Assembly (NCBI RefSeq): GCF_900142415.1
Contig: NZ_FRAU01000009.1
Span: 62,001-126,000 of the forward strand
Reading direction: 5' to 3'
Length of the DNA: 64,000 bases
Source: Rhodothermus profundi
GTDB taxonomy: Bacteria > Bacteroidota > Rhodothermia > Rhodothermales > Rhodothermaceae
The position numbers and the translations under genes were made by a program. Below are positions 47,919 to 56,540 of this stretch, in pieces. Below the pieces are notes generated by a model, which searched no databases, had not been told where the DNA came from, and worked only from the letters and a program-made list of their open reading frames with translations. Position 1 is the stretch's first letter. Each line of letters begins with the position of its first letter.

Positions 47919-48158
47919 GCTGGAGATACCGTTGCGTGGTGAGCCGCGGGGGGTGTTCGGTTATCTGGGACACCTTTTGCGCGAAAAGAAAAGCGCTCCG
48001 CCTTGCATCCTGTTTATAAGGAGCACATCTTCTCTGTCAAGCGGGCGTTTCATCCTGAATGATCAAACCTCCGGGTAGGAACGGAAAACGTTCGGACCTT
48101 ATCTCCGGAGAAAAGGCGCGCAGCGTTTAGGCTGCTGGCGTGATTTGCCGGCGCGAGG
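47919..48158. other. Intergenic region between convergent genes
   Basis: About 240 bases hold no gene, promoter or clear terminator for the leftward propeller gene. I see nothing specific in it. Confidence 0.4.
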
Positions 48159-49259
48159 CTACCGCTTCGGGCGAAGTCGTAGCCGGGCCTTTTCGATAAC
48201 CGGCAAATCCTCCTGCCACCGCAACAGATAAAACGTGTCCCTGTCCGGTTCTTTCCACAGGATGTCGTACGGAGGCGACTGAAGCTCGGCATAACCCAGA
48301 TACTGGCCCCGCCCATCCCAGATCTCCAGAAAACCAATCGGCGGATCATGCTGCTGGTCTATACTGAAATGCCCCCACCCGCCATTGGCCAGCGCAAAGA
48401 CGCCCAGGCTGCGACGATGAATGCGCAGGGCAAGGCGCCCATACGGACCGCTGAAAAAGGACACGTTGTTTTTTTCCGAAGGCGGCAGGTCCCAGGGAGC
48501 TGTGCCGTCTGGCAGTTTGGTGTAGGCCGATTTGCCGGGGTGGAGGCCGGTAAGCTGCGTTGCCTGCCACTGGTCACGGTGGCGTTCCAGGCGGAAGAGT
48601 ACGCCTTCATAGAGCCAGGGCGCGGCCATGAGGACGCCCTCACGATAGGCCACCCGAATGGCGCTCCGAAATGTTTGCATGGCGTAGAGGGGATCCTCGG
48701 GCGACCAGAAAAGCGAAGCGCGGGCCAGGCAGGAAGCCTGGCTAAGCCGAAACGCGCTATTGGTGAGAAAAAGAATGCAATCGTCTTTTCGGGTTCGATG
48801 ACGCCCCACAAGCAGGAGGGAATCCGCCGAAAGCGGCAGCACCTGCCGTATCATCAGGGGCGGACGAGGCCGAGTGTGGAACGTTGTGCGGGCCGCATCT
48901 GCATAGATTGTGATGCGGCCGTTGATGGGATCGTTTACGTACAGCCGATTGTTTGCATCGACAAAAAACAGGCTGATCGATTCGAATTCCCCAGGTCCCT
49001 GTCCTTTGCGCCCGATGTATTTGACGAAGCGTCCGTTTGCATCAAAGACCCGCAGACGCGTGTCGCCATAGTCGTGGATGTACACATACCCCTGCCGGTC
49101 CGTAATCAGATGCTCTGGGAAGCGAAAGAAGTGGGGCTTCGTTTCTTGGGTTCCTACTGTCCATTCCGTGGAGAACGAGGCGGTCCAGGTCTGCGCCAGA
49201 CAATAGGATGGTGGCAAAGCAACAAAGAGTATTGCCATAGAAATGGCTTTGGGCAACAT
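48159..49259 (-). CDS. Exported 6-bladed beta-propeller protein
   Basis: The 366-residue product has a signal peptide (AISMAILFVALPPSYCLAQ) followed by NHL/6-bladed-propeller strands: HLITDRQGYVYIHDYGDTRL, RVFDANGRFVKYIGRKGQGPGEF and LFFVDANNRLYVNDP. The GxGPGEF turn is a hallmark of this Bacteroidota family. Function is unknown; ligand binding at the surface is likely. The ATG at 49259 starts the signal peptide; the frame runs on 14 codons. Two decayed relatives lie immediately upstream. Confidence 0.82.
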   Translation of the reverse strand: MLPKAISMAILFVALPPSYCLAQTWTASFSTEWTVGTQETKPHFFRFPEHLITDRQGYVYIHDYGDTRLRVFDANGRFVKYIGRKGQGPGEFESISLFFVDANNRLYVNDPINGRITIYADAARTTFHTRPRPPLMIRQVLPLSADSLLLVGRHRTRKDDCILFLTNSAFRLSQASCLARASLFWSPEDPLYAMQTFRSAIRVAYREGVLMAAPWLYEGVLFRLERHRDQWQATQLTGLHPGKSAYTKLPDGTAPWDLPPSEKNNVSFFSGPYGRLALRIHRRSLGVFALANGGWGHFSIDQQHDPPIGFLEIWDGRGQYLGYAELQSPPYDILWKEPDRDTFYLLRWQEDLPVIEKARLRLRPKR

Positions 49260-49270
49260 GGTAAACTTAT

Positions 49271-49405
49271 TCAGGTTGTGAATAGGGGGCAATCGCCCCA
49301 TGTGTCTAGATCAACATAGCAGTACGGTCTTCCATCAAAGACAAACTGATAGCTTGAAACTCCACCGGCATCGAACAGCTCCGCAGCAATTAGGTGTGTA
49401 GGAGA
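49271..49405 (-). pseudogene. Startless small open frame, possible peptide-gene remnant
   Basis: A frame of about 44 codons ends in TGA just before the propeller gene and reads ELFDAGGVSSYQFVFDG followed by RPYCYVDLDTWGDCPLFTT. It has two Cys and looks protein-like, but there is no ATG, GTG or TTG start and it is cut off by a stop at 49406. It may be the tail of a small exported peptide gene broken by the same events as the neighbouring pseudogenes. Confidence 0.3.
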
Positions 49406-49770
49406 TTATGGTTGTCCATCAAAAGGTAATCGATAACGAACCACCTCTTGGAGGCCATCGGGGTCATTCCTGATGCCCCAGGCCTGTCCCTGCTGCACCA
49501 CTTCCAGATTAACGGAGCCTTCCAGAACAATCTGGCGTTGGTCTTTTTTGGAAACGACCAAATACACGGCCTGGTCTGTGACTTCTGGTCCCTGTTGCAG
49601 CCGGAGCCACACGCGTCGCTGGTCGTCCAGCAGCAGATCGTCGGTATAGGGCCAGTAATTGCGCTGGGGGCGAGGATAGCAAGAGATTTGTACCTCGGGG
49701 GAGCCAGCCGCCGCATCCGGTCCACGGCCTGCTGCCACTGCGCCTGCGTAAACGGGAGGCGTTGCGTGAT
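49406..49770 (-). pseudogene. Decayed 6-bladed propeller gene, C-terminal remnant with frameshift
   Basis: One frame ends with NYWPYTDDLLLDDQRRVWLR, then GQAWGIRNDPDGLQEVVRYRLP, the usual C-terminal blade of a 6-bladed propeller family. Just upstream, near 49670-49690, the similarity moves to another frame reading RLPFTQAQWQQAVDRMRRL. So at least one frameshift separates the two. No propeller core or signal peptide follows further upstream; the sequence up to about 50040 is unrecognised. The C-terminal text closely parallels the remnant at 50102-50567. Confidence 0.65.
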
Positions 49771-50101
49771 CCAAAAGAGAAGGTGGATCCAACGCTGGCG
49801 TATTCCTCGGTTTCCCAGGCACATAGAATAGAAGGTCTGAAAAACTGACGCTGGGGACAAAAAATGGCTCAGTAAGCCCAGCACGACTATGGGCAGGATT
49901 GCGGGCCAAGAGATTCCCTGCTTCGTAGCACCTCTCCTCTGAGCTTGGCAGTTCGCACCCGATGGGCCTCGGGCCGGCCACCGAAGGGGCGGGCCAGACG
50001 ACCGGCCGCGCACCCGGAAGTAACACACATTGTCAAGCACCTGAGCGATTTATGTCAAATATGGAGTGGCGGAGGGAACAATCGCTGTCTGAAAAAAGGG
50101 T

Positions 50102-50567
50102 TCATTGTGACGGGAGACGATAGCGTACCACGGAGGTCAAACCATCCGAATCAACCTGAATGCCCCATGCGTAACCGTGATGGATCGTTTTTAATTCGAC
50201 GGCTCCCTCAAAGACAACAAATCCAAGTTTTTCAGTCCAGTAAATCGTTCGATGAGGCGTCTGCTTCCCGGATTCAATCCGCACCCAGATACGTCCCTGA
50301 GCATCCATGAGTAACGCATTCACATATGGCCAGTGTGTGCGTTTCGGTTGCTTTTGGAGCTTAAGTGGATATCCCGGAGGAATTACGTCCGGATGAATCA
50401 GTGGCCAAAGCAATGACGCGACCGAAATGTTCAGGCGGAAGAATAAGGTCCGGGGACAGGTACAGCGTGTCCTGTCCCCGGACCGCACCTCCCAATCCTA
50501 ACCACAGGCAGAGTGTCAGAATCCCTCTCTTCCAGGGCCTCCTCGCTGTTGCGAATCTCGCTACCAT
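50102..50567 (-). pseudogene. Decayed 6-bladed propeller gene, internally deleted
   Basis: The 5' part (50567 to about 50385) encodes a signal peptide and first blade: ILTLCLWLGLGGAVRGQ, DTLYLSPDLILPPEHFGRV, LATDSSG. Without a gap, another frame continues with LIHPDVIPPGYPLKL, HWPYVNALLMDAQGRIWVRI and AWGIQVDSDGLTSVVRYRLP, the last blade. The middle of the propeller, perhaps 250 codons, is missing and the two ends are out of frame. The gene is dead as read, unless a fusion peptide is made. Confidence 0.7.
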
Positions 50568-50579
50568 AGGCTTTGCGGT

Positions 50580-50840
50580 TCAGGAAGCACGGTCTGCCTG
50601 GCGCTGCTGCCGGCGGGTATGCACCAGATAGAAAAAGGCCAGCGTAAAGAAGGCCAGGACAAAGCCCAGATGTTCAGTTGCCTGGGCCAGGAAGGCTGCC
50701 AGCACCATCAGGCCGATGACGGCCCAGTAGAGGCTGTAGGCCACCCAGTCCGGCAACTGTTGATAGACCCGGCGAAAGGGGAGAAAGAGTAAAAAGATGC
50801 TCAGGATCAGCAGGATCGGTAACCAATCTTGAGGCTTCAT
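50580..50840 (-). CDS. Small membrane protein A, unknown family
   Basis: The 86-residue product has three hydrophobic segments (LPILLILSIFLLFLPF; SLYWAVIGLMVLAAFLAQA; GFVLAFFTLAFFYLV) and a basic tail HTRRQQRQ. It resembles the 82-residue neighbour in helix order and in the polar break after the second helix. No family is recognised. It lies 25 bases after that neighbour on the same strand. Confidence 0.6.
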   Translation of the reverse strand: MKPQDWLPILLILSIFLLFLPFRRVYQQLPDWVAYSLYWAVIGLMVLAAFLAQATEHLGFVLAFFTLAFFYLVHTRRQQRQADRAS

Positions 50841-50865
50841 GGGACCGTCTCCTTTTGTTAAAGGT

Positions 50866-51114
50866 TCAGCTTTGATCTGAAAATGCTTGGAATGTGCGAT
50901 ACCTCTTCAGATATCGTACGCCTGCTCCCAGAGCAATAGTGGCAAGAAATAGAGAAAAATATTTATTCTGTTCCTCCATGAAGGCAACAGCCAGAAAGAA
51001 CAGCGCCAGTCCGCCCATGATGAGCAAAGCAAGGAGCGGCGGCATCCTTTTCCATGTAAATGTCAATGGGTAGAGCAAAAGAATCAGCAGCAAAGGCAAG
51101 ATTGTTGTAATCAT
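50866..51114 (-). CDS. Small membrane protein B, likely paralogue of A
   Basis: The 82-residue product has hydrophobic segments ILPLLLILLLYPLTF, LLALLIMGGLALFFLAVAF and YFSLFLATIALGAGV, then a basic end KRYRT. The layout matches the 86-residue protein downstream, including a charged EEQNKY break after helix two where the other has AQATEH. A plausible promoter (51174-51202) and two palindromes precede it. Function unknown. Confidence 0.6.
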   Translation of the reverse strand: MITTILPLLLILLLYPLTFTWKRMPPLLALLIMGGLALFFLAVAFMEEQNKYFSLFLATIALGAGVRYLKRYRTFQAFSDQS

Positions 51115-51130
51115 GGTTACAAGCTACCGT

Positions 51131-51144
51131 TGTCAATATTGACA
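51131..51144. promoter_or_regulatory. 14-bp perfect palindrome, candidate operator
   Basis: TGTCAATATTGACA is a perfect palindrome 17 bases ahead of the 82-residue gene and about 30 bases downstream of the candidate -10. Its size and symmetry fit a dimeric repressor site. Confidence 0.5.
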
Positions 51145-51173
51145 GACAGAACCATCCCTTCCTTCACAGAAGG

Positions 51174-51202
51174 AGCATAATGTCAGATACGCACAAGGCC
51201 AA
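51174..51202 (-). promoter_or_regulatory. Candidate promoter of the small membrane protein pair
   Basis: On the minus strand TTGGCC and TATGCT are 17 bases apart. It lies between the palindromes at 51131-51144 and 51231-51246. Confidence 0.4.
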
Positions 51203-51230
51203 TATATAACTGGACCTGCCGTGGTACAAA

Positions 51231-51246
51231 CCAGTAACGCTACTGG
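51231..51246. promoter_or_regulatory. Inverted repeat upstream of the candidate promoter
   Basis: CCAGTA-ACGC-TACTGG is a perfect 6-bp inverted repeat with a 4-base spacer, about 30 bases upstream of the candidate -35 of the small membrane gene pair. It could bind an activator. Confidence 0.35.
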
Positions 51247-51457
51247 ATGTTCGACCCAGCCACAGCAGTGAGTTCAGGATTCTGTTGCCCGCAAAGTGAT
51301 GGGCTGCCTACGCCTCCGGCCTTTAAGCCACAGGCAGGGAAAGAGCGGATTCCCTGCTACCACGCGCAGCGGATCGTCGGGAAAAACACTGAGACCACGC
51401 CATGCAGCTTGCCGCCTGGTTCGGTGGGATCGACAGATGAGGGCGTTGATGCTGCTG

Positions 51458-52759
51458 CTATTGCAGGAGGGCAGCGTTGGAGGGTCGGGAGGTGGCCGTC
51501 TCAGCGTAGGCAAGCGGCTCGAACAGAAGGCGGGGCATGAGTTGGTCCCGCACGTGAAAAAACGCATCGCGCAGGGAGTCGGGTACCGGTTTGCCGGGCG
51601 GTAGCTTTTCGCGCAGGGGATCTACCTGGCGACCGTTTTTCCAGAAGCGGTAGCACACGTGCGGGCCGGTGGCCAGGCCGGTGCTGCCCACGTAGCCGAT
51701 CACCTGTCCCTGGCGCACGCGCACGCCCCGCCGAATGCCTTTCGCAATGCGCGAGAAGTGCAGGTAGCCGGTTGTGTAGGTTGCATTGTGCCGGATCTTG
51801 ACGTAGTAACCGTTGGCGCGCGTGTAGCCGGCGGCCACCACGACGCCGTCGCCGGTAGCATAGACCGGCGTGCCGGGCGGGGCAGCATAGTCGGTACCCA
51901 GATGGGGTTTGTAGCGCTTCTGGATCGGATGAAACCGGCGCAGACTGTAGCGTGAGGTGATTCGGCTATAGCGCAACGGAGCTTTCAGGAAGGCCTTGCG
52001 CAGGTTGTAGCCGTTTTCGTCGTAGTAATCCACACCGCCAGCGTGTTCAAACCGAAACGCATAGAAATCTTCACCCCGGTGCTGAAAGCGGGCGGCCAGG
52101 ACGCGGGTGATGCCTACCGGCTCACCGTCGATGCGCGTCTCCTCGTAGAGCGCCACGAAGCGGTCGCCCTGCTGAATGCGGTAAAAGTCGATCTGCCAGG
52201 CAAAAATTTCAGCAAGCCGGAGGGCCAGTTCCGGATCGGCATGGGCTTCCTGCAGGGTTTCGTACAGGGAGCGCGTGATCGTTCCGGCTACGCGTCGAAC
52301 GACGTGCTCGGCAGCGCGTCGGCCCACATAGACCTGCAGGGGCTTCCGCAGATCAAAAACAACAAAGCGTATGGGATCGGGCTGGTAGACGAATACCCGG
52401 GCGCCGCTGGTGTCGCGATACACATGCAGGGGGCGTCCGGCCTGTAGCCGTCGCACGTTGAACACGTCGCGGGCGGCCCGGGCTAGCGCCAGCACGCGAG
52501 CGTAGGGTACGTCGTAGCGCGTCAGGATGTCGGCGAACGTCTCGCCGCGTCGGATGCGATGGGTCTCGCGCTTGAACCGCCCTTCCTCGATGCCAAAGGC
52601 ATCATAATAGATAACAGGAACCGAAGATGTGGAGGAAGGCGCTTCTGCAGGCATAGAAGATGAGCGCGGAAGGGTATGGCGGGCATACCAGAAAGCCGGC
52701 AGCGCCAGCGCGAAGAGCAGTGCACCTTTGAGCAGCCACGAACGAAGCAATGCCCGCAT
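51458..52759 (-). CDS. M23 peptidoglycan endopeptidase with LysM/OapA-like domain
   Basis: The 433-residue protein has an N-terminal membrane anchor (GALLFALALPAFWYA) and a LysM/OapA-like segment (HRIRRGETFADILTRYDV). The M23 domain has intact zinc ligands: HLGTD near residue 290, YLHFS and GPHVCYRF. It should therefore cut peptide crosslinks in the cell wall, unlike the degenerate EnvC-like protein at 30266. The layout matches the MepM-type enzymes. It lies 78 bases after hutG on the same strand but is functionally unrelated. Confidence 0.92.
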   Translation of the reverse strand: MRALLRSWLLKGALLFALALPAFWYARHTLPRSSSMPAEAPSSTSSVPVIYYDAFGIEEGRFKRETHRIRRGETFADILTRYDVPYARVLALARAARDVFNVRRLQAGRPLHVYRDTSGARVFVYQPDPIRFVVFDLRKPLQVYVGRRAAEHVVRRVAGTITRSLYETLQEAHADPELALRLAEIFAWQIDFYRIQQGDRFVALYEETRIDGEPVGITRVLAARFQHRGEDFYAFRFEHAGGVDYYDENGYNLRKAFLKAPLRYSRITSRYSLRRFHPIQKRYKPHLGTDYAAPPGTPVYATGDGVVVAAGYTRANGYYVKIRHNATYTTGYLHFSRIAKGIRRGVRVRQGQVIGYVGSTGLATGPHVCYRFWKNGRQVDPLREKLPPGKPVPDSLRDAFFHVRDQLMPRLLFEPLAYAETATSRPSNAALLQ

Positions 52760-52837
52760 GATGGTCTATCTGGCCTTTGCCAATCAGGAACGCAATATAC
52801 AAACCGGTCTGCAGCGGAGGCAGCCCTGAAGTTTTTT

Positions 52838-53788
52838 TCATCGGAGGCGTTCTGCCAGCCCGCAAAAATATGTCCAGAGCGTAAGCGCAGCGAGCCGGAT
52901 GGTCTGCCGGTCGCGATCCAGGCGAGGGTTGCACTCGACCAGATCCATGGATTGGACGGCCGGGCAGCGGCCGGCTTCGTAGGCCGCCTGCAACCAGCGC
53001 TCCGGAGACAGGCCATCGGTGGCCGGTGCGCTGACGCCTGGCGCGAAAGCCTGGTCAACCAGGTCGAGGTCGAAGCTGACCATGAGGGGGGTGCGCTCCG
53101 GGGAGTAAAGGTCAGCAATGCGGTCCTCTGTCAGAGCGTCGCGCCAGAAGTAGTGGGCCTGATGCTGATGCAGAAAGCGCAGATGGTCCGGGGCGGTGCT
53201 GTGCGGCAGCAACCCGGCAACGGTGTAGCTCTGGCAGCAGCCGGAGGGATGGGTAAGCGCCTGGCGAAACGGGGAACCCGAGTGGGCTTTGCCGTCGCGC
53301 AGCGGACGCACATCAGCGTGGGCATCCCAGTTCAGGATGTGGACAGGCTGCGCCGCGTGCACGTAGGCCAGAAAATGCGCGTACGCCGTCTCGTGGCCTC
53401 CGCCCAGGATGATCACCAGCTTACCGGCACGGAGCAGCGGTGCGATCAGGCGACCGAAATGCTCCTGCGAGGCCTCCAGGGTGCGCTTCATGCGAAAGTC
53501 GCCCAGATCGAACGTACGCTCCAGCAGCGCAATGAATGCCTGGCCAGCCCGGGGATCCGGAGTCAGACGGTAGAAGGCTTCGCGGATGGCCTGAGGGGCC
53601 TGGCGGGCACCGGGGCGCCCTCCATTGCGGCGCACGCCGGTGTCGGAGGGAAACCCCACCAGGACGACGGTAGCTTCTTCGGCCGAACGAACCGCCCGGC
53701 CCAGCAGTTGTCCCACGCGCAGGTCGGTGGGATCCCAGACGTCCGAGGGGACAGGTGGGGAGGTAAAGGCGTCAGCCGGTAACAGCAT
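52838..53788 (-). CDS. hutG: Formimidoylglutamase
   Basis: HutG splits N-formimidoyl-glutamate to glutamate and formamide, the last step of histidine breakdown. The 316-residue arginase-fold enzyme has manganese ligands in GGGHE, NWDAHADVRP and SFDLDLVD. I use the ATG at 53788; the frame opens with TTG at 53812. The start overlaps the hutI stop by 17 bases, so translation is coupled. It ends the hutU-H-I-G operon. Confidence 0.92.
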   Translation of the reverse strand: MLLPADAFTSPPVPSDVWDPTDLRVGQLLGRAVRSAEEATVVLVGFPSDTGVRRNGGRPGARQAPQAIREAFYRLTPDPRAGQAFIALLERTFDLGDFRMKRTLEASQEHFGRLIAPLLRAGKLVIILGGGHETAYAHFLAYVHAAQPVHILNWDAHADVRPLRDGKAHSGSPFRQALTHPSGCCQSYTVAGLLPHSTAPDHLRFLHQHQAHYFWRDALTEDRIADLYSPERTPLMVSFDLDLVDQAFAPGVSAPATDGLSPERWLQAAYEAGRCPAVQSMDLVECNPRLDRDRQTIRLAALTLWTYFCGLAERLR

Positions 53789-55004
53789 AGTTTTCAAAGC
53801 GCTGTCCGCCAATAAAGGTGGCCTGCACCGCGTTTGGGCGAAAATGATAGAGCCAGTGGTCCACGCTTGCTGCGTCGATCAGGATAAAGTCGGCTTTTTT
53901 GCCGGGTTCAAGCGTGCCGAGCTCGTGGTCGCGCCCGATGGCGCGGGCGGCGTAGCAGGTGGCGCCTTTCAGGGCTTCGGCTGGCGTTAGCCCGCAGAGG
54001 ATGCAGGCCAACGTCATGGCCAGGGGCAGATGATAGGTGGGCGCGCTGCCCGGATTAAAGTCGGTGGCAACGGCTACCGGGACGCCAGCCTCGATAAAGC
54101 GGCGGGCATTCATCGGGCGCTGCCGCAGGTACAGCGTGGCCAGGGGAAGGGCAACGGCCACCACGCCCGCCCGGGCCATAGCCCGAATCCCTTCTTCGGC
54201 CGCATATTCCAGATGGTCGGCCGAAATGGCTCCGACTTCGGCGGCCAGCTGCGCCCCACCGCCGTCGTGCAGCTGGTCAACGTGCAGCTTGGGGCGCAGC
54301 CCGAATGCTTTGCCCCGTTCCAGAATCTGCCGGGCTTCGTCCACCGTGAAGGCCGTTTCTTCCACAAACACGTCGCAGAAGTCGGCCAGGTGCTGGCTGC
54401 CTACGTAAGGGATCAACTCATCCATCAGGAGCTGCAGGTAGGCCTCGCGGCGCTCTGCGTACTCTGGAGGGACAATATGGGCGGCCAGAAGTGTGGCAAT
54501 TAGGCGCACGGGCTGGTGCGTTTGCAACCGTTGATAGACGCGCAGCAACTTCAGCTCTTCCTCAAGCGAAAGCCCGTAGCCGGTTTTGGCCTCGACCGTG
54601 GTAATGCCCAGCAGGGCCATTTCCTGCAAAAAGCGCAGGCAGCGACGGTAGAGATCGTCTTCCGAAGCTGCTCGCGTCTGTTGTACCGTGCGCCGGATGC
54701 CGCCACCCTGCCGGGCAATCTCCAGGTAAGAGACGCCCTGACAGCGCATCCGGAACTCGTCGGCCCGCCACCCTCCGAAGGCCAGGTGGGTGTGGCAGTC
54801 GATCAGGCCAGGAGCCACCAGACACCCACCGGCATCGAAGCGTTCCGCTGCCCGAAAGCGAGCCGGTAACGCAGCTTCGGGACCCACCCACACGATGGTG
54901 TCGCCTTCCCAGACCAGCGCAGCCCGCTCAATGGCGTGCAATGCAGCCTGGCCCCCTTCGGCCCGGCACGTCAGGAGCTGGCGAATGTTCGTCAATACGG
55001 GCAT
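53772..55004 (-). CDS. hutI: Imidazolonepropionase
   Basis: HutI hydrolyses imidazolone propionate to formimidoyl-glutamate. The 410-residue amidohydrolase has the metal motif DCHTHLAFGG, AKTGYGLSLEEELKLLR, HVDQLHDGGGAQLAAEVGA (split by normal variation), SADHLEYA and the Asp in ATDFNPGSAPT. The start ATG shares one base with the hutH stop (TGATG), and hutG overlaps the other end. Confidence 0.95.
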   Translation of the reverse strand: MPVLTNIRQLLTCRAEGGQAALHAIERAALVWEGDTIVWVGPEAALPARFRAAERFDAGGCLVAPGLIDCHTHLAFGGWRADEFRMRCQGVSYLEIARQGGGIRRTVQQTRAASEDDLYRRCLRFLQEMALLGITTVEAKTGYGLSLEEELKLLRVYQRLQTHQPVRLIATLLAAHIVPPEYAERREAYLQLLMDELIPYVGSQHLADFCDVFVEETAFTVDEARQILERGKAFGLRPKLHVDQLHDGGGAQLAAEVGAISADHLEYAAEEGIRAMARAGVVAVALPLATLYLRQRPMNARRFIEAGVPVAVATDFNPGSAPTYHLPLAMTLACILCGLTPAEALKGATCYAARAIGRDHELGTLEPGKKADFILIDAASVDHWLYHFRPNAVQATFIGGQRFENYAVTG

Positions 55005-56530
55005 CAGTGTAACGGCTGGAGTTCACGGGCGACCAGGTCCGGGAGCTCCCGACTCCGGATCATTGCCAGGCAGCGGGCAATGTCCTCCTGATAGAAGTGG
55101 TCGGCTTCCCGATGGGGTACCTGTTTTCGAACGTACCGGTGGACGATTTCCACGCCTCGGCCAGGCCGCAGTGGAAGCCGGTAGTCGAGCGCCTGCGCAG
55201 CCGTGAACAGCTCAATGGCCAGCACGTGCTCGACATTCTCCAGCACGTTGAGCAGCTTGAGGGCGCTGATGCTGCCCATGCTCACGTGATCTTCCTGACC
55301 CAGGCTGGTCGGGATGGAATCGACCGAGGCTGGGTGGCAGAGCACCTTGTTTTCGGAAACCAGCGCGGCGGCTGTGTACTGCGGAATCATGAAGCCCGAA
55401 TTGATGCCCGTGTCTTTCATCAGCAGGCGTGGCAGGCCGTCGTGCCCTTCCAGGAGCAGGTAAATGCGGCGCTCCGAAATGCTGGCCAGTTCGGCCAGGG
55501 CCATGGCGGCCAGATCGAGCGCCAGGGCCAGCGGCTGGCCGTGAAAGTTGCCTCCGCTCAGAATGTCGCCGTTTTCAAAGACAAGCGGATTGTCGGTGGC
55601 TGCGTTGATTTCGATTTCCACGACGCGTCGGGCATAGTCCAGCGCGTCCCGGCTGGCGCCGTGCACCTGGGGCACGCAGCGCAGGCAGTAGGGATCCTGC
55701 ACCTTGCCACAGTGCCGGTGCGATTCGAGAATTTCGCTATCGACCAGCAGGATGCGGACGTTTTCGGCCACGCGGATCTGCCCGGGATGAGGACGCACAG
55801 CCTGGATGCGGGGGTCAAACGGCTTGATGCTGCCCTGCAGGGCCTCCAGGCTCATAGCGGCCAGGATGTCGGCCACTTTCACCAGGTTCAGGGCTTTTTC
55901 GAGCACGTAGGCCCCGCAGGCGCTCATAAGCTGGGTGCCGTTGATGAGCGAAAGGCCGTCTTTGGGTTGCAGCCGGATGGGGGACAGGCCGGCCTCAGCC
56001 AGCACCTCAGCAGCCGGACGCACCGCGGTGCCCTCTCTGTTCCAGAAGTAGCCATGCCCGATCAGCGGCAGGGCCAGATGGGCCAGGGGGGCCAGATCGC
56101 CTGAAGCGCCCACGCTGCCCCGGCTGGGCACGGCCGGGATCAGGTCGCGCTCGGCAAAATCCAGCAGCCGCTCGAAGGTGGAAAGGGAGATGCCCGAATA
56201 GCCAAGGCCCAGAGCGTGGATTTTGAGCAGCAGCATCAAGCGGCATAGCTCCCGAGGCAGCCAGGGCCCTGCGCCGACCGCGTGGCTGATGAGCAGGTTC
56301 TCCTGCAACTGAGCCAGTCGGTCGGCTGGAATACGCGTGCGCGCCAGAGCCCCGAAGCCTGTGTTGATGCCGTAATAGACGCCGCCGCTCTGGAGGGCTG
56401 CTTCTACGCGTGCCCGGGCGGCAGCTACGGCCGATGCATCCTGCCGCAGTTCCTGGAGGCGCCGCTCCAGGTCGTCGTACAGAGAAGCGATCCGGACCGA
56501 ACAGGTAAGCGCTGGGGTAACGGGTTCCAT
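55004..56530 (-). CDS. hutH: Histidine ammonia-lyase
   Basis: HutH removes ammonia from histidine to give urocanate. The 508-residue enzyme carries the self-made MIO cofactor triad Ala142-Ser143-Gly144 in GSVGASGDLAPLAH. YYGINTGFG near residue 52 and GNFHGQPLAL in the core are also family-typical. The length is usual. It starts 10 bases after the hutU stop. Confidence 0.97.
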   Translation of the reverse strand: MEPVTPALTCSVRIASLYDDLERRLQELRQDASAVAAARARVEAALQSGGVYYGINTGFGALARTRIPADRLAQLQENLLISHAVGAGPWLPRELCRLMLLLKIHALGLGYSGISLSTFERLLDFAERDLIPAVPSRGSVGASGDLAPLAHLALPLIGHGYFWNREGTAVRPAAEVLAEAGLSPIRLQPKDGLSLINGTQLMSACGAYVLEKALNLVKVADILAAMSLEALQGSIKPFDPRIQAVRPHPGQIRVAENVRILLVDSEILESHRHCGKVQDPYCLRCVPQVHGASRDALDYARRVVEIEINAATDNPLVFENGDILSGGNFHGQPLALALDLAAMALAELASISERRIYLLLEGHDGLPRLLMKDTGINSGFMIPQYTAAALVSENKVLCHPASVDSIPTSLGQEDHVSMGSISALKLLNVLENVEHVLAIELFTAAQALDYRLPLRPGRGVEIVHRYVRKQVPHREADHFYQEDIARCLAMIRSRELPDLVARELQPLH

Positions 56531-56540
56531 AGGCGTTCAG

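Larger units (their letters stand above)
51115..51457. other. Regulatory gap upstream of the small membrane proteins
   Basis: This stretch of 343 bases has no supportable gene. The left third holds a promoter and two palindromes listed separately. The right part has an 8-bp hairpin, GCAGGGAA / TTCCCTGC (51334-51357), about 100 bases after the M23 stop, without a T tract. Open frames crossing it look random. Confidence 0.5.

Noticed and set aside
49390-50040. A 216-codon frame as an intact gene
   Set aside because: Only a short part (RLPFTQAQWQQAVDRMRRL) fits the propeller family. The remainder is out of frame relative to the true C-terminus, so it is treated as part of a pseudogene.
48159-51457. 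A mobile element as the cause of the decayed genes
   Set aside because: No transposase, terminal repeats or integrase is visible; recombination between propeller copies is a simpler explanation.
51247-51604. Forward open frames of about 100 codons over the end of the M23 gene
   Set aside because: They are antisense to or upstream of the M23 gene, low in complexity and without family features.
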